Assembly (NCBI GenBank): GCA_035547775.1
Contig: DASZUC010000006.1
Location: 1 to 10,469 of the forward strand
From: DASZUC01 sp035547775
Lineage (GTDB): Bacteria > Patescibacteriota > Saccharimonadia > Saccharimonadales > UBA4665
Direction of reading: 5' to 3'
DNA length: 10,469 nucleotides
Program-made: the position numbers and the translations under genes
In this document: one piece after another, positions 1 to 5,825 of the stretch
How the letters are laid out: the number at the start of each line of letters is the position of its first letter
Numbering within the stretch: position 1 is the stretch's first letter
Notes under the pieces: model-generated
The model's database searches: none
Told to the model about the DNA's origin: nothing
Seen by the model: only the letters and a program-made list of their open reading frames with translations

Positions 1-1220
1 ATCAAGACGAAATCATCCGTTTCGGTAGTAAAGCCACCCAACTGATTAATACTTAACATGTTAAGTATTAATCCGGAACGTTGTTGGTGAACCACAATTT
101 GCTCCTCACGTTTGGCCAACCCGATAAATGGAATAGCTTGATGACCTTGTTCATCACGAGCATCCAGTGCCGCCGCTAATTGCCCTTTCCCACCATCAAT
201 CAAGACCAGGTCGGGCTTGCCCCAGGCCTTTAGATTTTTATCACTGAGACGTCGTGTAATGGTTTCGTGCATATTGTAAAAGTCATTATTATGATTGATT
301 TTTGTTTTGAATTTACGGTATTCGGCCTTGTCGCTCACGCCATTCGTGAAGACCACCATACTGGCCACTACGTCAGTACCCGACATATGCGAAATGTCAT
401 AACCTTCTATCCTACGGGGATATCGTTCAATACTTAACATGTTAACTAATTCGTTAAGGGCATGGTCTTTGCTGATATCTAAAAACTCTTTGTCACTGAA
501 AATAACCTGCTTGTCTAGGCCCTGGAGAGCGAAGAGTTGATTGCGTAAATGAGCAGCCTTTTCAAATTCGGCAGCCTTAGCGGCTCGCTTCATGTCTCGC
601 TCCAGTTCTACAACAATGCTTTTCCGACGCCCCTCAATCACCGCCATGAGCTTGCGCAAATTTGCCCGGTAGTCTTCGAGGCTGGTCTTCCCATCTTCCA
701 GACCAGGGTCGAGGCCCAGATGGTAATGCAAATTGGCTCGTTTTTGACCGACGATGCGGCGAGTGGCAAACGGAAATACGCGCCGCAGTAGCTTTAGAGC
801 TTGGCGGACAGCAGTCGTGCTGAAGTATGGTCCGAAGTAGCGAGCGCCATCATCCAACGGCCGCCGTGTAGTAGTCACTGTTGGATAATCGCTGTCGTAA
901 TCAATCCGGATGTAGCTGAGGGCTTTATCGTCACGTAAGAGGATGTTGTAGCGCGGCATGTAGCGACGGATCATTTCCGCCTCTAAAAACAGGGCCTCGA
1001 GTTCGCTCTCAACCACCATCCAGTCAATGTCGGCAATCTCCCGCACTAAGGCTTCAGTCTTCGGATCCCGACCCCGTGACTTCTGAAAATATTGCCGGAC
1101 GCGATTGCGCAACACCGCTGCCTTGCCTACATAAATAATCTGGCCCTTGGCGTCTTTGTGAAAATAAACGCCGGGGTCTTTAGGTAGCTCCGCTAATTTA
1201 CGCTGTAGCGTGTCGTTCAT
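1..1220 (-). CDS. uvrC: UvrABC excinuclease subunit C, N-terminal part (cut by left edge)
   Basis: UvrC makes both incisions around a DNA lesion after UvrA/UvrB load. I translated 406 complete codons from the ATG at 1220 down to base 1 with no stop; the C-terminal end (rest of the RNase H-like nuclease and the HhH domain) lies outside. A GIY-YIG nuclease spans residues about 15-90 (GVYF at 17-20, YVGKA at 30-34, PRYNILLRDD at 89-98). A UVR domain that contacts UvrB lies at about 203-238. The second nuclease begins at about 270 with EGYDISHMSG (272-281), then LVLIDGGKGQL (338-348) and PFIGLAKREEQIV (364-376). The usual cysteine-rich stretch after the GIY-YIG domain is present in outline (about 147-178) but has no cysteine; no Cys occurs anywhere in the visible part. 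No Shine-Dalgarno precedes the ATG. Two palindromic repeats lie inside the gene. Confidence 0.97.
   Translation of the reverse strand, partial: MNDTLQRKLAELPKDPGVYFHKDAKGQIIYVGKAAVLRNRVRQYFQKSRGRDPKTEALVREIADIDWMVVESELEALFLEAEMIRRYMPRYNILLRDDKALSYIRIDYDSDYPTVTTTRRPLDDGARYFGPYFSTTAVRQALKLLRRVFPFATRRIVGQKRANLHYHLGLDPGLEDGKTSLEDYRANLRKLMAVIEGRRKSIVVELERDMKRAAKAAEFEKAAHLRNQLFALQGLDKQVIFSDKEFLDISKDHALNELVNMLSIERYPRRIEGYDISHMSGTDVVASMVVFTNGVSDKAEYRKFKTKINHNNDFYNMHETITRRLSDKNLKAWGKPDLVLIDGGKGQLAAALDARDEQGHQAIPFIGLAKREEQIVVHQQRSGLILNMLSINQLGGFTTETDDFVL
44..73. repeat. Perfect 30-bp palindrome inside uvrC
   Basis: The half-site GATTAATACTTAACA (44-58) is followed directly by its exact reverse complement (59-73), with CATG at the centre and no spacer. 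In uvrC frame it encodes Leu-Ile-Leu-Asn-Met-Leu-Ser-Ile-Asn (residues about 384-392). This is a variable loop of the second nuclease domain, so the palindrome may have been tolerated or inserted there. The inner core recurs at 429-446 and, with one change, at 7181-7194. Confidence 0.9.
429..458. repeat. Second copy of the CTTAACATGTTAA palindrome in uvrC
   Basis: Seventeen bases, AATACTTAACATGTTAA (429-445), are identical to 48-64. The exact palindrome here is TTAACATGTTAA (434-445). A further GTTAAG at 453-458 can pair with CTTAAC at 433-438, giving a nested inverted repeat. In uvrC it encodes Val-Asn-Met-Leu-Ser-Ile (residues 259-264), in the same codon phase as the copy at 44-73. The segment sits just before the conserved RRIEGYDIS motif. 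Confidence 0.8.
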
Positions 1221-1227
1221 ACTATGT

Positions 1228-1256
1228 ATTGTACCGCGCGCTGTTTACCTAGTCAG
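1228..1256 (-). promoter_or_regulatory. Candidate uvrC promoter, possibly leaderless
   Basis: On the minus strand CTGACT (1256-1251, 4/6 to the -35 consensus) is separated by exactly 17 bases from TACAAT (1233-1228, 5/6 to the -10 consensus). A start about seven bases past the -10 falls at or beside the A of the uvrC ATG (1220). No GGAG-like element lies before that ATG. The -35 lies inside the last codons of the upstream membrane-protein gene. Pattern match only. Confidence 0.45.
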
Positions 1257-2942
1257 GAATAGATAGATAACTAGGGCCAGGAGTAAGGTGATGGTCAATG
1301 CCAGCGAAACGTCAGCCAAGCGGCGCCGCTGCTGATGTCGTTGGTGTTCGTGAGCCAAGTGATCAGCGCGCGCTTGCAGCATAGCAGTTTTGGCCCGATG
1401 TTCAGCCTGGGTGCCCGCTTCAACTTTAGCCAATAATGTTTCGAGCGTGGTTGATTTGCCACCACCGGTACTAGCTGGAGCTTCGGTGGGCCGATGATCA
1501 CGCAACTGCGGATCACGCTCAAAATCAATCTGATGTTCCACGACTTCGTGACGGAGGGCACGTTTTACATCACCACCGCGCAAATATTCGCCAACCAATC
1601 GGCGCAAGCCTTTTTCGCTCACTAGGTGATTAGCGTAAATTTCACGTAATTTAGCGCCATCGATCACGATCCGATCGCTCAGTTCCAATAGTTCCTGACG
1701 ACTCAGTCGCTCAACGTGACGATTTACTTCGGCTTTCTCTAACTCAACGTGCCGTACTGGCTCGCGCTCAGCCTGCATAACTACCCGACCGAGTTTTTCT
1801 GGGGCCCGTTTGGCGCCATGCAGTTCATGGGCTTCAGGTGCTGCTTGACGTTCGGCGCGTGGTCGCTCTGCGGTCAGAGGGATGGGCACAGCTGCGGCCA
1901 ATGTTTCAAAGGTAGGCTTTTCTGGTCGTGATGGCGCTGCCTTGACCAGCGGCGCAGCTTCGACTTTCAAGGCCGGTGTTTGACGTAGTTGGACCTCCAC
2001 GGCAGCCTGACGGCGGGCCGCCTGGCGGATCTTTTTCTCCTTGGCCGACACTTCCCACTGCAGATTTTCAACTTGCGTAGCTAATTTCTTCTGAACGGGC
2101 AACAATTTCTTTTCGGTCTTAATTCGCCCGCGACGACGACCAATCAGGTAGCCAATAATACCACCGACGAGTGCTGCACCAGCGGCATGCTGCTCTTGAT
2201 AACGTGGCTCTGGTAGCTTTTCAGTTGACGAAGACACTGGAGCTGTTGGTCGAGTCGCTCGCAAGAGGAAAGGATTTGGCGCTGCAGGCCCCGTGCTCAA
2301 TGGCGCTGTCGGCTGATTATGGGCACCATCATCGCCTACCGCGGTTTCGGCTGCGCGTTCATTCACCAAGAGCACTTCGGCAGGATCGGTATCGGGTGCA
2401 TGTTCTACACTAATAGCTTCGACATCATCAAAGGCTCGCGGTGACTCTTCAGAGGGAGGCGCTTCCGCATTAAATTCTGGCTCGTCTGTAGCCAGTTCGG
2501 CCAATGTTTCTTCAAGTGCCTGCTCGGCATCTTTTTCTTCTTCGAGTACCTTGTGGCGAAAGCGTTGGACGGCTGCTTCGGCAGCTTGCTCTTCAGGGTT
2601 GCCGGAGTCGACTTCATGCTCTGGTAAGGCTTGCCGCATGAAGACACGCTCAATCGCCCGGCGTTCCTCGTCGCTTAAATGATTAAGCGGTGCTTCCTCA
2701 GCACTGACTGGCTCGCTGTCTTTGGCCAGTTCTGGTGGCGGGGGCGGTAATTCGCGGCCGGTCAGCAAGGACCACAGCCGCTCACGCTTCGAGGGTTTTT
2801 CGGTAGCTGGCAGAATGGTCTCGCCTGAAGTAGCTGGCGTTTCGACGGCGAAGTTGCCAATGGCAGCCGCCTGTTTCTTGGCTTTGCGCTTCGATTTGAC
2901 GTCATCGGACTGTTCAATATGGTTGTCGGGCTTGCGTTCCAT
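1245..2942 (-). CDS. Unrecognised 565-residue membrane protein with C-terminal anchor
   Basis: I do not recognise a named family. The N-terminal part (1-250) is acidic and low in complexity, with a basic patch at 17-23, a five-proline run at 66-70 and Glu/Ala-rich, probably helical or disordered stretches. A short glycine-rich hydrophobic segment, AALVGGIIGYLIG (256-268), is followed by RRRGR and a probable coiled coil (about 272-320). After an Ala/Pro/Glu-rich linker, residues about 413-483 form the most compact, domain-like part, with ELLELSDRIVIDG (417-429) and GLRRLVGEYLRGGD (445-458). A second helical stretch leads to a C-terminal transmembrane segment (about 543-563) ending in TR. No signal peptide is visible. 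If the two hydrophobic segments both cross the membrane, both termini lie on the same side. It has its own promoter and no clear Shine-Dalgarno. Its stop lies 24 bases before uvrC. Confidence 0.85.
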   Translation of the reverse strand: MERKPDNHIEQSDDVKSKRKAKKQAAAIGNFAVETPATSGETILPATEKPSKRERLWSLLTGRELPPPPPELAKDSEPVSAEEAPLNHLSDEERRAIERVFMRQALPEHEVDSGNPEEQAAEAAVQRFRHKVLEEEKDAEQALEETLAELATDEPEFNAEAPPSEESPRAFDDVEAISVEHAPDTDPAEVLLVNERAAETAVGDDGAHNQPTAPLSTGPAAPNPFLLRATRPTAPVSSSTEKLPEPRYQEQHAAGAALVGGIIGYLIGRRRGRIKTEKKLLPVQKKLATQVENLQWEVSAKEKKIRQAARRQAAVEVQLRQTPALKVEAAPLVKAAPSRPEKPTFETLAAAVPIPLTAERPRAERQAAPEAHELHGAKRAPEKLGRVVMQAEREPVRHVELEKAEVNRHVERLSRQELLELSDRIVIDGAKLREIYANHLVSEKGLRRLVGEYLRGGDVKRALRHEVVEHQIDFERDPQLRDHRPTEAPASTGGGKSTTLETLLAKVEAGTQAEHRAKTAMLQARADHLAHEHQRHQQRRRLADVSLALTITLLLALVIYLFLTR

Positions 2943-2987
2943 AGCGGTGATTCACATTGGCGCGTAACGCGCGATTACAAACAGTGT

Positions 2988-3016
2988 AGTATACGACGAA
3001 AGGTGTTAGCTGGCAA
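2988..3016 (-). promoter_or_regulatory. Sigma70-like promoter for the 565-residue protein gene
   Basis: TTGCCA (3016-3011, 5/6) and TATACT (2993-2988, 5/6) are 17 bases apart on the minus strand, the clearest promoter in the window. Transcription would start near 2981, leaving a leader of about 40 bases. The leader holds a small hairpin, GCGCG TAA CGCGC on the plus strand, near 2960-2972. The promoter lies just downstream of the methyltransferase stop, so the membrane protein gene need not depend on the L25 operon. Confidence 0.65.
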
Positions 3017-3030
3017 GCTGCCGCTCTGTT

Positions 3031-3813
3031 TTAATGACTTTTGCGAGCCAAGAAATGGAGTAATTGAGCGCCCGCCCGTAGATCGGGATGTTGGCCAAAC
3101 TCAGCCTCCAAGTCGACTAGGTGTTGGACTTCACTCGATTCCATCATGGCCACTTGCGTGTCCAAGGTATCGGTCAGTAAACGGATTCCAGACCAGGCTA
3201 TGATTTTGGCCGGTAAGGCTTCGAGTATGACTTGTAGTTCTTCGGGTTTAAACGCGTAGACTTCATGGGCAACCTTATTGATAGATCGCTGATTACGCTC
3301 TAATTGCTGGAGCTCGTCAAAGTTTTCCTCGCGAATAACTCGCCCCACGGTTCCGTAATAACCTTTCTCGACTACCGACAGCAAGCCGCCAGGCCGAACT
3401 CGTTGAGCAACAGTGGCAATAAAGTCAGCTGGCTTGGGTTGATACATAGCTACGGCGTGAATGAGCGCCACATCAAAGTCTGTTTGATCGGCCGGCAAAT
3501 GCGCAATCGAGCGCGGAAAAATGGTAATACGCTGCCGCTGCTCGGGTTGCAAAAAGAAGTTAAAGCGGCGCTCAGCATAATTGCGCTGCTCGGCAGATGG
3601 TTCAACGAGCACAACTTCATGTCCGAGTTCACTCAACCAAGCCGCGTCGGGCCCACTACCACCACCAGCATCAAGAATCCGTAGCGGCTTCTTGGATAGC
3701 ACCGCTTCCAAATTACGGCGAATTAACTGATAGCGAACATAGCCGCGGAGGCTGGCGCCATAATCGGCAAAGATCTCAGCAGCGGCGTCAAAATTGGTTG
3801 ACGCGCTACCCAT
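3031..3813 (-). CDS. SAM-dependent methyltransferase, CmoM/SmtA-like
   Basis: This is a class I Rossmann-fold methyltransferase of 260 residues. The SAM-binding motif I is RILDAGGGSGPDA (45-57), the acidic residue ending strand 2 is E71 (VLVEPS), motif IV-like DVALIHAV lies at 114-121 and RVRPGGLLSVVEKG at 138-151. Beyond the common fold, several places match my memory of Escherichia coli CmoM (SmtA). These are the N-terminal YG..LRG segment, LDAGGG, HAV at 119-121, PGGLLS, SGIRLLTDTL (208-217), the LEAEFG segment (235-240) and the closing LLHFLARK. CmoM methylates 5-carboxymethoxyuridine at the tRNA wobble position. The family assignment is inferred; a different small-molecule or tRNA methyltransferase remains possible. 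The gene follows L25 by 12 bases and is probably co-transcribed and translationally coupled with it. Confidence 0.85.
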   Translation of the reverse strand: MGSASTNFDAAAEIFADYGASLRGYVRYQLIRRNLEAVLSKKPLRILDAGGGSGPDAAWLSELGHEVVLVEPSAEQRNYAERRFNFFLQPEQRQRITIFPRSIAHLPADQTDFDVALIHAVAMYQPKPADFIATVAQRVRPGGLLSVVEKGYYGTVGRVIREENFDELQQLERNQRSINKVAHEVYAFKPEELQVILEALPAKIIAWSGIRLLTDTLDTQVAMMESSEVQHLVDLEAEFGQHPDLRAGAQLLHFLARKSH

Positions 3814-3822
3814 AACAAAGTG

Positions 3823-3827
3823 CTCCT
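3823..3827 (-). promoter_or_regulatory. Shine-Dalgarno overlapping the L25 stop codon
   Basis: On the minus strand the L25 stop TAG (3828-3826) forms part of TAGGAG. The AGGAG (3827-3823) lies nine bases before the methyltransferase ATG. This supports both the start chosen at 3813 and translational coupling within the operon. Confidence 0.6.
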
Positions 3828-4578
3828 ACTCGTTCTTGTCGTCTTTAGCGGCTTCAACAGATGCAGGTTTGGGCTCGTCTTGGCCTTTGCCGCCGGGCTT
3901 ACTCTCAGCAGCCTGCGTACCTTCTTCGGCACTACTTTCGGTATCAGAATCAACATCCGCTGGGTTCTCACCTTCACCAGCAGCTGCTTCGTTAGCTGCT
4001 TGCAAGGCACTTGGCTCGTAAACAGTGGCAATGGAGTGCTCGGCTTCGGTCAAGATTTCGACATCAGCTGGTACGGTGAGGTCAGCAACAGTCACACTGT
4101 CACCGATTTCCACCAATTTCTCAGCATCGTACTCCAAAAAGTCGGGCAGTTTGGCGGGAATAGCTTTAACTTCTACGGTTTCTAAGTGGCTCAACACAAT
4201 TAAACCGCTACGCTCAGCTGGTGTAGCTTCATTACCTTCAGCGTAACGCGGATGGATCGGCACTTCGGCCTCCACTTTTTCGTTGGCGTTCACGGCGTTG
4301 AAGACTACGTGTGTTAGGCGGTGTTTGCGAGGGTCAAAATCGGCGGTTTTGATGAGGGCCGTGTAGGTTTTACCGTCAGCCTTGAGTTCCACGGGGTGGT
4401 GTTTGCCGGCCTGGCGCCAAACCTTGGTGAGCTGCATATAGTCAGCCTGAACGATCACTGATGGTTTGCCGTGATCATGAATAACCGCTGGTACGGCACC
4501 GTCGCGGCGCAGGTGTTTGACAGCCTTACCGGTAATTTCACGGGGCTCTAAAGTCAAACTAATAGTGTCTTGGGACAT
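3826..4578 (-). CDS. rplY: 50S ribosomal protein L25, long form with TL5/CTC domain
   Basis: L25 binds 5S rRNA on the large ribosomal subunit. The N-terminal 5S-binding domain covers about 1-92, with REITGKAVKHLRRDGAVPAVI at 13-33 in the family position and RLTHVVFNAV at 87-96. The second domain typical of the long CTC/TL5 form follows (about 98-190: VEAEVPI, LETVEVKAIPAKLPDFLEYD, IGDSVTVADL). Residues about 195-250 are an acidic, Glu/Ala/Ser-rich tail that is probably disordered. Total length is 250 residues, slightly long for the family because of the tail. The ATG at 4578 is preceded by GAGAGG (4590-4585) with a six-base spacer. It is the first gene of an operon with the methyltransferase and starts from the divergent promoter region shared with dedA. 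Confidence 0.97.
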   Translation of the reverse strand: MSQDTISLTLEPREITGKAVKHLRRDGAVPAVIHDHGKPSVIVQADYMQLTKVWRQAGKHHPVELKADGKTYTALIKTADFDPRKHRLTHVVFNAVNANEKVEAEVPIHPRYAEGNEATPAERSGLIVLSHLETVEVKAIPAKLPDFLEYDAEKLVEIGDSVTVADLTVPADVEILTEAEHSIATVYEPSALQAANEAAAGEGENPADVDSDTESSAEEGTQAAESKPGGKGQDEPKPASVEAAKDDKNE

Positions 4579-4617
4579 GCTCTACCTCTCATTTGATTCC
4601 GCTCAATGTATCGCTTA

Positions 4618-4646
4618 ATTATAACAGATGAGACTGGACCTGGGAA
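4618..4646 (-). promoter_or_regulatory. L25 operon promoter with extended -10, overlapping dedA -10
   Basis: On the minus strand a consensus TATAAT (4623-4618) is preceded by TGT, giving the extended -10 form TGTTATAAT. TTCCCA (4646-4641, 4/6) lies 17 bases upstream as a -35. Transcription would begin near 4611. The -10 shares bases with the plus-strand -10 for dedA, because the sequence around TTATAA is symmetric. Confidence 0.6.
4620..4625 (+). promoter_or_regulatory. Candidate dedA -10 box
   Basis: TATAAC (4620-4625) matches the -10 consensus at five of six positions and overlaps the minus-strand TATAAT at 4618-4623. No convincing -35 is seen at 16-19 bases (TTCCGC at 17 is poor). A start near 4632 would lie after the upstream ATG at 4606 and before the one at 4672, which favours 4672 as the dedA start. 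Confidence 0.4.
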
Positions 4647-4671
4647 GCAAAAATCGTTAGGCTGGAGGGAC

Positions 4672-5304
4672 ATGATTGATCACCTGTTCGCCTTCAACCT
4701 CAGCGTGACCCACATTATTCAAGCTGGTGGCCTCTATTTACTGGGTGCTTTCCTATTTGCCGAAGTCGGCCTCTTTATGGGCTTCTTTTTACCAGGTGAT
4801 ACGCTGTTAATTGCTGCTGGTATTTATGCCAAGCAAGGTCACCTGAATATTGCAGCAGTTATTTTGGTAGCGGCTTTGGCAGCGATTGCTGGTGATCACG
4901 TAGCTTACAATTTTGGCAAGCATGTTGGTCGACGCTTATTTGAGCGCGATACTTTCATTTTTCGGCGTGACCATCTGGAAATTGCTGAGCGCTTCTATCA
5001 CAAGCATGGACCCAAAACATTGTTGATTGCTCACTTTTTGCCGATTGTCCGAACGTTTTCGCCGGTTTTATCTGGCGTCTCTCACATGCACTACCCCAAG
5101 TTTACTTTCTTTAACGCTGTGGGTGACAGTTTTTGGGCAATCGGCGTCAGCCTGATTGGTTATTACGTGGGTAGCCGCATACCCAATGTGGATCGCTATA
5201 TTTTGATTGCCATTGGCGTAGCCGTTGTTGGTTCGTTGGTGCCTACTATTTTTCAGTTGGTGCGTATGCAGCTTCGCCGCCGCGCCAAAGCAAAATCCGA
5301 ATAA
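4672..5304 (+). CDS. DedA-family integral membrane protein
   Basis: DedA-family proteins are polytopic inner-membrane proteins linked to membrane lipid handling (undecaprenyl phosphate or phospholipid translocation) and to membrane homeostasis. From the ATG at 4672 the protein has 210 residues, a normal length. Membrane segments lie at about 18-38, 44-75, 113-135 and 148-198. The family acidic pair is present, E31 and D43 in the LPGDTLL motif, 12 residues apart as in Escherichia coli YqjA/YghB. GDHVAYNFGKHVGRR (74-88) and HFLPIVRTFSPVLSG (121-135) are also typical. The first of the two conserved arginines in the latter motif is His121; the second, R127, is kept. The reading frame extends to an ATG at 4606, but I prefer 4672: GGAGGG (4664-4669) precedes it and the likely transcription start lies downstream of 4606. 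The tail is basic (RRRAKAKSE). Confidence 0.92.
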   Translation: MIDHLFAFNLSVTHIIQAGGLYLLGAFLFAEVGLFMGFFLPGDTLLIAAGIYAKQGHLNIAAVILVAALAAIAGDHVAYNFGKHVGRRLFERDTFIFRRDHLEIAERFYHKHGPKTLLIAHFLPIVRTFSPVLSGVSHMHYPKFTFFNAVGDSFWAIGVSLIGYYVGSRIPNVDRYILIAIGVAVVGSLVPTIFQLVRMQLRRRAKAKSE

Positions 5305-5337
5305 GCTATTGCTTGCTTTGAGCCAAATAGGGAGCGT

Positions 5338-5364
5338 ATGATGGCGCAAGCGGAGGTGTTATGA
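5338..5364 (+). other. Possible eight-codon leader ORF coupled to the next gene
   Basis: ATG ATG at 5338-5343 opens an eight-codon frame (MMAQAEVL) whose TGA (5362-5364) overlaps the next gene's ATG as ATGA. AGGGAG (5329-5334) lies three bases before it, a short spacing. The frame contains the next gene's Shine-Dalgarno, GGAGGTG (5352-5358). It could couple translation or be chance. Confidence 0.2.
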
Positions 5365-5825
5365 CAACTACAGGCGGTGAACGATTTATTTTAGATGCGA
5401 TTGATGATGTTGACCTATATGCTGGCCGAGCAGCCATGAAATTGATGCAGTCGCAAGTTTTAGTTGAGGATTATCGCTTAAGTGTGCACGAATTGGTGGA
5501 TGCTCTCACGGATTTGCCAGGGGAAGCGCTCCTAAATGTTAGCATACAAGATACCGCTCAAATGCCCACTCACAGCCTAGAGCAGACTGTCGAAAGACTT
5601 GCTGGTCATAGTACACGGGATCACACTAACACCGCTACAATCTTTAGCTTCCCACGCCGCAATATCAAATTCGAGCTTGATAGCCGAGATCATCGGGCCA
5701 ACCAGAGTGCGATGTATGTTTGCTTGTTCTTAGTCGACGAGAAAGAGGTGCAAGCACATCTGGTCGACTTACCGATTGGCCATCCCCAGATTAAGCTTTC
5801 AGCTTCGGAGCCAGCAAAGGTTTAA
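5361..5825 (+). CDS. Unrecognised 154-residue soluble protein
   Basis: I do not recognise the family. The ATG at 5361 has a strong Shine-Dalgarno, GGAGGTG (5352-5358), four bases away from the GGAGG. No signal peptide, membrane segment or cysteine motif is visible; there is a single cysteine (in YVCLFLVDE, about 118-126). The N-terminal half is helical in character (about 11-52) with ALTDLPGEALLNVSI at about 47-61. A short Thr/His/Asn-rich stretch follows, and the C-terminal half reads like beta strands (TATIFSFP, IKFELDS, SAMYVCLFLVDE, VQAHLVDLP). It lies 56 bases after dedA on the same strand and could share its transcript. Its last 35 bases overlap the end of uvrA on the opposite strand. 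The Shine-Dalgarno and full-length frame make it likely real. Confidence 0.7.
   Translation: MTTTGGERFILDAIDDVDLYAGRAAMKLMQSQVLVEDYRLSVHELVDALTDLPGEALLNVSIQDTAQMPTHSLEQTVERLAGHSTRDHTNTATIFSFPRRNIKFELDSRDHRANQSAMYVCLFLVDEKEVQAHLVDLPIGHPQIKLSASEPAKV

Noticed and set aside
549..791. Plus-strand frame of 80 residues inside uvrC
   Set aside because: It lies wholly antisense to conserved UvrC coding sequence, with no ribosome binding site or protein-like pattern.
1452..1475. P-loop-like pattern in the 565-residue protein (residues 490-497, A-x4-GKS)
   Set aside because: It fits the loose Walker A pattern, but lies in a flexible Ala/Pro/Thr-rich linker with no following strand or Walker B motif. 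Coincidence is more likely than an ATPase.
4606..4671. Longer dedA start at 4606
   Set aside because: The first codon would lie inside the promoter region, before the likely transcription start. It has no Shine-Dalgarno, and the extra 22 residues are polar and unlike DedA N-termini.
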